A DNA stretch of 23,355 bases from Terrimonas sp964445775 (GTDB taxonomy: Bacteria > Bacteroidota > Bacteroidia > Chitinophagales > Chitinophagaceae). A program made the position numbers and the translations under genes. How positions within the stretch are numbered: position 1 is the first letter of the stretch; the number at the start of each line of letters is the position of its first letter. Shown one piece after another: positions 10,101 through 16,952 of this stretch. The stretch lies in contig CAYUMH010000069.1 of the NCBI GenBank assembly GCA_964445775.1, forward strand, positions 1-23,355, read 5' to 3'. The notes below the pieces were generated by a model. That model saw nothing but the letters and a program-made list of their open reading frames with translations. It did no database searches and was not told the DNA's origin.

Positions 10101-10332
10101 AAAATCTTTGTATACTATTGTTGACGGTACTGTTTATTTTGACCGTGCCAAAGACGAACAATTACAGAAAGATGTAGCTGCCGAGCGCCTGCGTTTGGTT
10201 CGTAAAATGAATGGTGAAAAACGTGCCGGTGTAGCCGTTACAGCCGCACAACCCACTTACACCATCATGCATAGCTGTATGGATCATGGTCACGATCATG
10301 GTTTATTGGTAATTGATGCGGAAGAATTTTAA
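7190..10332 (+). CDS. Exported two-module amidohydrolase (gene interrupted by a 10-N gap)
   Basis: I read 7190-8472 and 8483-10332 as one gene split by an artefactual N run. Removing the Ns and one T gives an in-frame product of about 1043 residues through YNYVQGIKYEIK. The ATG at 7190 gives a signal peptide ending IVAQ (residue 27); earlier in-frame codons run through a repeat block. Module 1 (about 45-425) has the amidohydrolase entry NATIVKDG...LVIKDGKIVQVG and a VGSLDAGKLANFLI end, but where PGLIDxHxH is expected it has YPSLIDIYADYG, so the metal-binding HxH is missing. Module 2 (from about residue 600) repeats the fold, with IIDEHSH (HxH at 9172-9180), a CHSY His near residue 820, a FTHI His near 846 and INSDD near 900: a full metal site. 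Between them is a Gly/Arg-rich loop (8695-8763). The C-terminus carries MDHGHDHG. Probably a periplasmic hydrolase of amide or peptide-like bonds; the substrate is unknown. A 21-bp gap leads to the next amidohydrolase gene. Confidence 0.85.
8473..8482. other. Assembly gap 1 (10 N)
   Basis: A run of exactly 10 N inside the first amidohydrolase gene, preceded by ...AACTACGT and followed by TACAGGGT.... The reading frames on the two sides differ as if N10 plus one base were surplus. Joining GT and TAC with a one-base overlap gives TAC-GTA-CAG-GGT and restores the frame. Confidence 0.95.
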
Positions 10333-10353
10333 ACGACTAAACTTATTTACAAT

Positions 10354-11690
10354 ATGAAAAAGTATTTCATCATATTATTGAGCTTGTTTTGTACGCAGGC
10401 TTTTGGACAGGCAAACGTATTGCCGGCCAAAGAACAATCAAAGCTGGTTGTTATTAAAAACGCAACTATCCACGTAGGTAACGGCCAGGTAATCAACAAC
10501 GGCGTTATTATTGTTAACAAAGGAAAAATTGAAAAAATAGGCACCAACCTGGACATACCAGCGGGTAGTGCAGAGGTAATTGACGCCACCGGTAAACATG
10601 TTTATCCCGGTATTATACTGCCTACCAGCAAAACAGGCTTACTGGAAACAGGTTCTATCCGTGCCAGTAACGATGTACGGGAAATTGGCGACCTGAACCC
10701 CAATGTACGTTCCATCGTTGCCTATAACTCTGATTCAAAAGTGATCAATACACTACGTTCTAACGGTATCTTATTTGCGAATGTAGTACCACAGGGTTCA
10801 TTACTGGCAGGTNNNNNNNNNNTACCTCTTCGGTAGTACAATTAGATGCATGGAGTTACCAGGATGCGGCCTACCTGACCGATGGCGGTATGCACCTGTA
10901 CTTCCCATCCCTGATGGCCCGACCCAGCTTCCGTGGCGGTGGTGGCCGTGGCGGTCCCAATGCCGGCGGACCTGCACCTGACCCGGTAAAAGAAGGTTTG
11001 GAAACACTGGAAAAAGTTAAAACCTTTTTCAGCGAGGCCAAAGCTTACCTGGCTAATCCCACAAAAACAGAGACCAACCTGAAGTTTGAAGCAACCAAAA
11101 ATCTGTTTGCTAAAAAACAAAAACTATATGCGCACGCCGATACCGAAAGGCAGATACTTGCAGCTATTGATTTTGTAAAAGAGTTTGGTTTTGACCTGGT
11201 AATTGTAGGCGGCAGCGAAAGTTATAAAGTAACCGACCTGCTGAAAAAATACAATGTAGCGGTTATCCTGGCCCAGGCCCACCGTTTACCTACCATGAAG
11301 GATGATGATGTGGACCAGCCTTACAAAACAGCGGCAGCTTTACATAAAGCAGGCGTGCTGTACACCTTAACCGATGAGGACGACCACAACCGTGGCCGTA
11401 ACGTTATCTTTAATGCCGGTACTACTGCCGCTTATGGTTTAAACAAGGAAGAAGCCTTACAGGCCATCACTTTAAATGCGGCCAAAGTATTGGGCATTGC
11501 CGATAAAACCGGTAGCCTTGAAGTAGGTAAGGACGCTAATATCGTGATCAGCAGCGGTGATTTACTGGACATGCGTACCAGCAATGTAACCGAAGCCTTT
11601 ATCCAGGGCCGTAAAATTGACCTGGATAACAAGCAAAAACAATTGAATGACCGTTACGTAGAAAAATACCAACTGAAAAAAGCATTCTAA
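10354..11690 (+). CDS. Exported amidohydrolase-superfamily protein lacking HxH (gene interrupted by a 10-N gap)
   Basis: The halves 10354-10812 and 10823-11690 form one gene of about 441 residues when the Ns and one T are removed: the join reads SLLAG-TSSVVQLDAW, a stretch I recognise from this Bacteroidota family. The signal peptide is MKKYFIILLSLFCTQAFGQ. The composite N-terminal region has NATIHVGNGQVINNGVIIV and KHVYPGIILP; the position where the metal-binding HxH should stand reads IILPTSKTGL, so that site is absent, as is usual for this subgroup. LAQAHRLPTM (His near 306) and the C-terminal KTGSLEVGKDANIVI are typical of the superfamily. A Gly/Arg-rich insert lies at 10920-10985. It follows the larger amidohydrolase by 21 bp and precedes a terminator, so the two are an operon. 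It could be a partner or regulatory subunit rather than an independent enzyme; this is inference. Confidence 0.82.
10813..10822. other. Assembly gap 2 (10 N)
   Basis: A second run of exactly 10 N, preceded by GGCAGGT and followed by TACCTCTT. As at the first gap, a one-base overlap of T gives GGT-ACC-TCT-TCG and restores the frame, and the bases at the join become GTAC. Confidence 0.95.
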
Positions 11691-11707
11691 AAAAACAGAT
11701 CATATAT

Positions 11708-11735
11708 AAAGCCGGGAAGTGTTCCCGGCTTTTTT
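11708..11735 (+). terminator. Intrinsic terminator of the amidohydrolase operon
   Basis: A perfect 8-bp stem GCCGGGAA / TTCCCGGC (11711-11718 with 11722-11729) around a GTG loop, preceded by AAA and followed by six T. It lies 18 bp after the stop of the second amidohydrolase gene, matching a Rho-independent terminator for the two-gene operon. Confidence 0.92.
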
Positions 11736-11764
11736 ATTCTCCCCATGATAATCTTTTACAGTCC

Positions 11765-11848
11765 ATATACTAATATCTACATACTAACATCTATATACTA
11801 ATATCTTTATACTAACATCTACATACTAACATCTGTATACTAACATCT
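11765..11848. repeat. Six-copy 14-bp (12 x 7-bp) tandem repeat
   Basis: Six contiguous 14-bp units: ATATACTAATATCT, ACATACTAACATCT, ATATACTAATATCT, TTATACTAACATCT, ACATACTAACATCT, GTATACTAACATCT. Each unit is itself two related heptamers (for example ACATACT + AACATCT), so the true period is 7. Units 1 and 3 are identical, as are 2 and 5; the C/T changes within units 1-3 are coordinated (TAT...TAT against CAT...CAT). It sits between the operon terminator and the X-Pro peptidase gene, ending about 80 bp before that gene's ATG. Confidence 0.95.
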
Positions 11849-11930
11849 ACTTCAAATGATTTACTTTTATAGGAATTTTTATCATCCATGCGATGGTAAT
11901 GAATAAGCGGCATCTCTAAAACTTAAGTAT

Positions 11931-13823
11931 ATGAAATATGTATTCATGGTGGTATTGCTTTGCTGTCAGCTGTTGACTCAGGCGCAGCCCAATACCGGCA
12001 ATAACTTTTTTAAAGACAATTACGAGGAACTGAGTTTTCACATTCCCATGCGCGATGGCATCAAACTATTTACCATTGTGTATGTACCAAAGGATAAAAC
12101 CAAAACCTATCCTTTCCTCCTCAACCGTACGCCTTACAATGCTTCTAACTATGCCAATTTCCGGGGCGGTAATTATCCCTCAAAATACTTAATTGAAAGC
12201 GGGTATATGCTGGTGTACCAGGATGTAAGGGGCCGTTATAAAAGCGAAGGCTTATATAATAATATGACGCCCAATATCCCGGGTAATAACCCCAAGAATA
12301 AAAAGGATATTGATGAGAGTTCCGATACCTGGGATACTATTGACTGGCTGGTGAAAAATGTAAAGGGTAATAATGGCCGTGCGGGTATCTATGGTGTGTC
12401 TTACCCCGGCTTTTACAGTGCGGCGGCTTTGCCTGATGCACACCCGGCTTTAAGGGCCGTATCGCCGCAGGCACCGATTGCCGATTTCTTCTTTGACGAT
12501 TTTCACCACAACGGTGTTTACCTGCAAAGTTATACCGGCGCTTTTGCGGTATTCGGGTACCAGAAAAAAGACACTACGTCTAAAAACTGGTTTGATGAGG
12601 AACTGGGCCGTTTCTTTAAGATCAATGCAAAGGATGGTTACCAGTACCACCTGGCACAGGGTCCGCTGAAAACCTTTACCGAAGGTATTCACCATGATAA
12701 CTTTTTCTGGAAACAGATCATCGATCATCCCAACTATGATACCTTCTGGCAAAAGCGCAGCATCCTGCCGCATTTAAAAAATATAAAACCGGCTGTATTG
12801 ACCGTGGGTGGCTGGTTTGATGCGGAAGACCTGTATGGCCCCATAAATATTTACAAAACCATTGAAAAAACAACGCCAGCAGCAAAGAGTACGATTGTAA
12901 TGGGCCCCTGGGCGCATGGCGATTGGGCAAGGGAAACCGGTAAATCCATTCACAACCATATTTACTTTGGCGACAGCATCTCTACTTTCTACCAGGTAAA
13001 TATTGAAAAACCCTTCTTTGAATATTATTTAAAGGATGTAGGTAATCCGGAAATACCCGAAGCCTATATGTACGATACCGGTATTAAAAAATGGAAGAAA
13101 TTCAAGCAGTGGCCGCCCACTGATATTCCCCCGGTAAACTTATACTTTGGCAGCGATGGCCGTTTATCGGTTAACAAACCATTGGATAAAAATGCGGTGT
13201 TTGATTATATCAGCGATCCGGCTAAGCCTGTTCCTTATACTTCACAAACCGAAGCGCTTACCTTTACACCACGCCGTTTTATGAGCGATGACCAGCGCCA
13301 GGCAGCAACCCGCCCGGATGTGCTGACTTTTGAAACCGATACTTTAACCGACCCTGTTACCATTGCCGGTGAAATACTGGCTAAATTAAAAGTAGCCATC
13401 AGCACCACCGATGCCGATTTTATTGTAAAGCTGATCGATGTATACCCGCAGGATCATCCTAACTACGAGCATAACCCGGCCAATATCAGCATGGGCGGTT
13501 ACCAGCAACTGGTACGTAGCGAGGTATTCAGGGGCCGTTTCCGTAACAGCTTTGAAAAGCCGGAGCCTTTTGTACCGGGGCAGCCAACGGATGTAAATAT
13601 CCGCCTGCAGGACGTATTACATACTTTTAAACCGGGTCATAAGATCATGATACAGGTGCACAGTACCTGGTTCCCTTATATTGACCGTAACCCGCAGAAA
13701 TACGTGGACAATATTTATAAAGCCGAGAAAGAAGACTTTATCAAATCAACCATCAAGGTCTTCGGCTCATCGGAAATAAGCGCCGGAGGCACCCAAAGTA
13801 CTGAAACACGTAAGGCATTTTAA
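11931..13823 (+). CDS. Exported X-Pro dipeptidyl-peptidase / CocE-NonD-type alpha/beta hydrolase
   Basis: A 630-residue secreted serine hydrolase of the S15/CocE group (X-Pro dipeptidyl-peptidase, cocaine esterase, glutaryl-7-ACA acylase). The signal peptide is MKYVFMVVLLCCQLLTQAQ. The alpha/beta-hydrolase domain has YQDVRGRYKSEG (96-107), the nucleophile elbow YGVSYPGF with Ser157, an acid in VGGWFDAEDLYG (Asp297) and the His in MGPWAHGDW (His329). The C-terminal ~250 residues are the jelly-roll PepX_C domain, with DPVTIAGEILAKLKVAISTT, DADFIVKLIDVYP and the late KIMIQVHSTWFPYIDRNPQ. Whether it cuts proline dipeptides, esters or amides cannot be told. It stands alone between a terminator and heptamer repeats upstream and a strong bidirectional terminator downstream. 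Next to the exported amidohydrolases it suggests peptide/amide scavenging. Confidence 0.9.
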   Translation: MKYVFMVVLLCCQLLTQAQPNTGNNFFKDNYEELSFHIPMRDGIKLFTIVYVPKDKTKTYPFLLNRTPYNASNYANFRGGNYPSKYLIESGYMLVYQDVRGRYKSEGLYNNMTPNIPGNNPKNKKDIDESSDTWDTIDWLVKNVKGNNGRAGIYGVSYPGFYSAAALPDAHPALRAVSPQAPIADFFFDDFHHNGVYLQSYTGAFAVFGYQKKDTTSKNWFDEELGRFFKINAKDGYQYHLAQGPLKTFTEGIHHDNFFWKQIIDHPNYDTFWQKRSILPHLKNIKPAVLTVGGWFDAEDLYGPINIYKTIEKTTPAAKSTIVMGPWAHGDWARETGKSIHNHIYFGDSISTFYQVNIEKPFFEYYLKDVGNPEIPEAYMYDTGIKKWKKFKQWPPTDIPPVNLYFGSDGRLSVNKPLDKNAVFDYISDPAKPVPYTSQTEALTFTPRRFMSDDQRQAATRPDVLTFETDTLTDPVTIAGEILAKLKVAISTTDADFIVKLIDVYPQDHPNYEHNPANISMGGYQQLVRSEVFRGRFRNSFEKPEPFVPGQPTDVNIRLQDVLHTFKPGHKIMIQVHSTWFPYIDRNPQKYVDNIYKAEKEDFIKSTIKVFGSSEISAGGTQSTETRKAF

Positions 13824-13831
13824 TGAGGGAT

Positions 13832-13866
13832 AGTTCATAGTTGATAGTTCATGGTTCATAGTTGAC
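13832..13866 (+). repeat. Heptamer tandem repeat block C (5 units, AGTTCAT-type)
   Basis: Five consecutive 7-bp units just after the X-Pro peptidase stop: AGTTCAT, AGTTGAT, AGTTCAT, GGTTCAT, AGTTGAC. A short partner in opposite sense, GAACTAT at 13892-13898, could pair with ATAGTTC inside the block. The unit differs from those at 5705 and 11765. Confidence 0.88.
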
Positions 13867-13922
13867 AGGTACACTAAACATGGATCAATGCGAACTATAC
13901 AACTTGTGACAACAACAGCGCA

Positions 13923-13958
13923 TTAAAAAAGCAGACCAGGTGCGGTCTGCTTTTTTAA
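13923..13958. terminator. Bidirectional intrinsic terminator between X-Pro peptidase and valS
   Basis: A perfect 15-bp inverted repeat (13923-13937 with 13944-13958) around the loop AGGTGC; the GC core GCAGACC/GGTCTGC is flanked by six A on one side and six T on the other, so it can terminate transcription from both directions. The genes on either side are convergent (stops at 13823 and 13984), which fits. Confidence 0.95.
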
Positions 13959-13983
13959 TTTTCGACTTTTAATTATTCATTCA

Positions 13984-16620
13984 TTACCCTAGAGCAGCTA
14001 AGCTTTCGGTAATTGCTTTTATCTTCTCCTCGGCGTCGGCTTTCTTCTTTTGTTCCACCGCTACTATTTCAGGTTTGGCATTCTGTACAAACTTTTCGTT
14101 GGATAGTTTTTTCTCTACCGAAGCTAAAAAACCTTCGTAATAAGCCAGGTCTTTTTGCAGCTGCTCTTTTTGTGCAGTAGTATCAATAGCCGTTTCGGTA
14201 GCAATATAAAAAGTGTTTTTATGTAACACCACGTTTATACACTCGGGCACCAGTTGCGATACAAATACTACTTCTTTAGCATTTACCTGTTTGGCCAGTA
14301 TGGTCTCAAATGCTTTGAAATCTGCAGGGGTATCCGTTTGAATGTTCAGGGTAACCGCTTCTTTCTGTTTTAAGGAAGCCTTGGTACGGGCATCGCGGAT
14401 GGCCGTAATGCTTTCTTTTAATAACTCTCCCTGTTGCAGTACAATAGTATCAGCCTTTGTGGTAAATGTAAACTGTTTTACACACAGGTCATCCTGTTGC
14501 GGTTGTAACTGGTGGTATATCTCTTCCGTAATAAAAGGCATAAAGGGATGCAGCAACTGCATCAACTCTTCAAAAAAGCTTACGGTCTGCTGGTAGGTTG
14601 CAGCATGTATGGGCTGTTCAAAGCCGGGTTTGGCAAACTCCAGGTACCAGCTGCAGAAATCGTCCCATATCAGCGAGTAAATAACTTTCAACGCTTCACT
14701 TAAACGGAACTCTTTGTATAATTTTTCTACCTGTTCCTTGGCTTCGGCCAGGCGACTGCTGAACCAGTCAATGGCAAATGCTGCTTCATTTTTGTATTGC
14801 TCATCTGTTGTCTGGCGGCCTTCCCACATTTTCACCAGCTTCAGGGCATTCCATATCTTGTTGTTAAAAAACTTACCCTGGTCACAGCTGCTGGCATCAA
14901 ATAACAGGTCATTACCGGCAGGGGATGATATCATAATGCCAAAACGAACCGCATCAGCGCCATAATTGTCAATCAGCTCCAGCAGGTCCGGTGAATTACC
15001 CAGGCTCTTACTCATCTTCCGGCCCTGTTTATCACGTACCATGCCGGTAAAATATACATCGCTGAAAGGTTTCTGGTGTTCATACTCCATACCCGCCATG
15101 ATCATCCTGGCTACCCAGAAAAAGATAATATCCTGGCCGGTTACCAGTACCGATGTAGGATAGTAGTATTTTACTTCCGGGTTACCGGGGTTGGATATGC
15201 CCTTAAATACTTCGGTAGGCCATAACCAGGAGGAGAACCAGGTATCCAGTACATCTTCATCCTGTTTCAGGCTATCCGGGGTAAAGCCATGCTCGGTGGT
15301 AAATAAAGCTTTTGCATCGGCTTCGGTAGCTGCTACCACAAACTTGCCGTCTGCATCGTACCAGGCAGGTATCTGCTGGCCCCACCATAACTGGCGGCTG
15401 ATGCACCAGTCTTTTACATTCTCCAGCCAATACTTATACGTTGCTAAAAATTTATCACCCGGGTGAATCCTGATCCGTCCTTCCGTTACTTCTTTCAAAG
15501 CCGGCTCGGCCAGGTCCTTCATTTTTACAAACCACTGGGTACTGATACGTGGCTCTACCACCGCATTGGTACGTTGTGAGTTACCAACACGGGTGCTGTA
15601 CTCTTCTTCTTTAATTAAACTGCCGTTATCACGTAAAAAATTCACCACCTGTTTACGGGCTTCAAAACGCTCCAGGCCAACAAAATGCTCCGCAGCCGCG
15701 CTGATGGTACCGTCTTCATTCAGGGTATCAACAATCGGTAACTGGTGTTTCAAGCCCAGGTTATAGTCATTAATATCATGTGCCGGGGTTACTTTCAGGG
15801 CGCCGGTACCAAATTCCTTATCTACATATTCGTCAAAAATCAGGGGTACGGCCCGGTTCACGATCGGCACAATGATCTTGCGGCCTTTAAATGGCAGGTA
15901 ACGTTCATCCGTGGGGTTAACGCACACGGCGGTATCGCCCATAATGGTCTCGGGGCGCTGCGTGGCAATTACAATATATTCTTCCGTTGGCTGATCGTTG
16001 GCATCGGCCACGGCATATTTTACATAATACAATTTGCCCTGTATATCCTTGTATTCTACTTCCTCGTCGCTGAGGGCCGTTTTAGCAACAGGGTCCCAGT
16101 TAATCATACGGGCGCCACGGTAAATCAGTCCTTTTGTATACAGGTCAATAAACACCTTGATCACCGCTTTATAATAATCCTCGTCCATGGTAAAAGTTAC
16201 CCGGTTCCAGTCTACGCTGCAACCCAGACGTTCAATCTGGTTATAAATAATGCCGCCGTATTTATCCTTCCATTGAAAAGCGTATTCCAAAAACTCCTGG
16301 CGGGTCAGTGTATTTTTATCAATATTCTTCTCCTTCAGCATTTGTACCACTTTGGCTTCGGTAGCAATGGAAGCATGGTCGCTGCCGGGCACCCAGCAGG
16401 CATTAAAGCCGCTCATACGGGCTTTACGCACCAATATATCCTGTACGGTCTCGTTCAGGGTATGGCCCATGTGTAAAACACCCGTTACATTGGGTGGGGG
16501 AATTACCACGGTAAAAGCAGGCCGCTCGTCCGGGGTACTGTTAAAATATTGTTTCGCCTTCCAGTGCTCGTTCCACTTGGTTTCAATAGCACCGGGTTCA
16601 AAGTTTTTGCTTAATTCCAT
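13984..16620 (-). CDS. valS: Valyl-tRNA synthetase
   Basis: An 878-residue class Ia aminoacyl-tRNA synthetase that charges tRNA-Val in the cytoplasm. The HIGH motif is HMGH (residues 50-53, in PPPNVTGVLHMGH), and KMSKS is at 535-539 in GRKMSKSLGNSPD. The editing (CP1) domain includes ATQRPETIMGDTAV (219-232) and GTGALKVTPAHDIND (271-285), a ValRS hallmark that distinguishes it from IleRS and LeuRS; DTWFSSWLWP (459-468) is also typical. The anticodon-binding region follows, and the last ~60 residues (QLQKDLAYYEGFLASVEKKL...) form the C-terminal coiled coil usual for ValRS. The length is normal and nothing looks broken. A TAATTTTG promoter element lies eight bases ahead of the start. Confidence 0.98.
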   Translation of the reverse strand: MELSKNFEPGAIETKWNEHWKAKQYFNSTPDERPAFTVVIPPPNVTGVLHMGHTLNETVQDILVRKARMSGFNACWVPGSDHASIATEAKVVQMLKEKNIDKNTLTRQEFLEYAFQWKDKYGGIIYNQIERLGCSVDWNRVTFTMDEDYYKAVIKVFIDLYTKGLIYRGARMINWDPVAKTALSDEEVEYKDIQGKLYYVKYAVADANDQPTEEYIVIATQRPETIMGDTAVCVNPTDERYLPFKGRKIIVPIVNRAVPLIFDEYVDKEFGTGALKVTPAHDINDYNLGLKHQLPIVDTLNEDGTISAAAEHFVGLERFEARKQVVNFLRDNGSLIKEEEYSTRVGNSQRTNAVVEPRISTQWFVKMKDLAEPALKEVTEGRIRIHPGDKFLATYKYWLENVKDWCISRQLWWGQQIPAWYDADGKFVVAATEADAKALFTTEHGFTPDSLKQDEDVLDTWFSSWLWPTEVFKGISNPGNPEVKYYYPTSVLVTGQDIIFFWVARMIMAGMEYEHQKPFSDVYFTGMVRDKQGRKMSKSLGNSPDLLELIDNYGADAVRFGIMISSPAGNDLLFDASSCDQGKFFNNKIWNALKLVKMWEGRQTTDEQYKNEAAFAIDWFSSRLAEAKEQVEKLYKEFRLSEALKVIYSLIWDDFCSWYLEFAKPGFEQPIHAATYQQTVSFFEELMQLLHPFMPFITEEIYHQLQPQQDDLCVKQFTFTTKADTIVLQQGELLKESITAIRDARTKASLKQKEAVTLNIQTDTPADFKAFETILAKQVNAKEVVFVSQLVPECINVVLHKNTFYIATETAIDTTAQKEQLQKDLAYYEGFLASVEKKLSNEKFVQNAKPEIVAVEQKKKADAEEKIKAITESLAALG

Positions 16621-16627
16621 AAGGCCG

Positions 16628-16635
16628 CAAAATTA
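16628..16635 (-). promoter_or_regulatory. Putative Bacteroidota -7 promoter element (TAATTTTG) of valS
   Basis: On the minus strand the octamer TAATTTTG matches the TAnnTTTG consensus of the principal Bacteroidota sigma factor exactly. It ends seven bases before the valS ATG, so a start site about 5-8 nt downstream would give almost no 5' leader. A -33 TTTG at the usual distance is not clear (CTTTC is the nearest, at short spacing), which lowers confidence. Confidence 0.45.
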
Positions 16636-16759
16636 CCACTTTTTCGCATTAGAAAGCGGGAATATTGCCAATTTACCGGCAGGTTAATGTACTGATTCCC
16701 TGTGAAATATACCCAATACCGAAAAATCAGTATTCTGGAGGTAATTCCATTTAAAACTT

Positions 16760-16799
16760 TCTCATTTCCAAATTACCAAATCGCCAAATTGGCTAATTG
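16760..16799 (+). repeat. Octamer-period degenerate repeat upstream of arr
   Basis: Consecutive 8-bp units TCTCATTT, CCAAATTA, CCAAATCG, CCAAATTG, GCTAATTG; the middle three share CCAAAT. It lies in the 332-bp valS-arr intergenic region. That region also holds the valS -7 element and a 25-codon open frame; the rest shows no further feature I can support. Confidence 0.6.
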
Positions 16800-16846
16800 T
16801 TTTTGGGACAAAACAGGACCCAAAATATTATTGAAGAGATCGGTTT

Positions 16847-16924
16847 ATGTCATTGACAGAAGAATTAAATTCGTACAACAGCGAATCATTAGCCTGCTTC
16901 GGCATGAAAATGAATAAGCTGTAA
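16847..16924 (+). CDS. Possible 25-codon leader ORF upstream of arr
   Basis: An ATG at 16847 opens a 25-codon frame (MSLTEELNSYNSESLACFGM, then KMNKL, then TAA), ending 28 bp before the arr ATG. The composition is protein-like and it is in the same direction as arr, so a translated leader is conceivable. There is no homology I recognise and a frame this short is often chance. Confidence 0.2.
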   Translation: MSLTEELNSYNSESLACFGMKMNKL

Positions 16925-16952
16925 CTATAAAATCACAGGCAATACAACCGCT

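Noticed and set aside
8515..10332. Separate gene starting at GTG 8515
   Set aside because: The frame is open back to the gap edge and continues the first amidohydrolase when the Ns plus one T are removed.
10890..11690. Separate gene starting at ATG 10890
   Set aside because: The open frame extends upstream to the gap, encoding TSSVVQLDAW and more, the continuation of the gene begun at 10354.
11765..11848. CRISPR array
   Set aside because: Units are contiguous with no spacers and only 14 bp long.
13892..13912. Start of a further heptamer block (GAACTAT, ACAACTT, GTGACAA)
   Set aside because: Only three poorly matching units; not enough to call a repeat beyond block C.
15745..16476. 243-codon open frame on the plus strand, opposite valS
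   Set aside because: It lies fully antisense to the well-supported valS gene and its protein shows no recognisable domain; long antisense frames are common in conserved genes.
16702..16917. 71-codon plus-strand open frame upstream of arr
   Set aside because: It crosses the octamer repeat and has no recognisable features; a chance frame is more likely.
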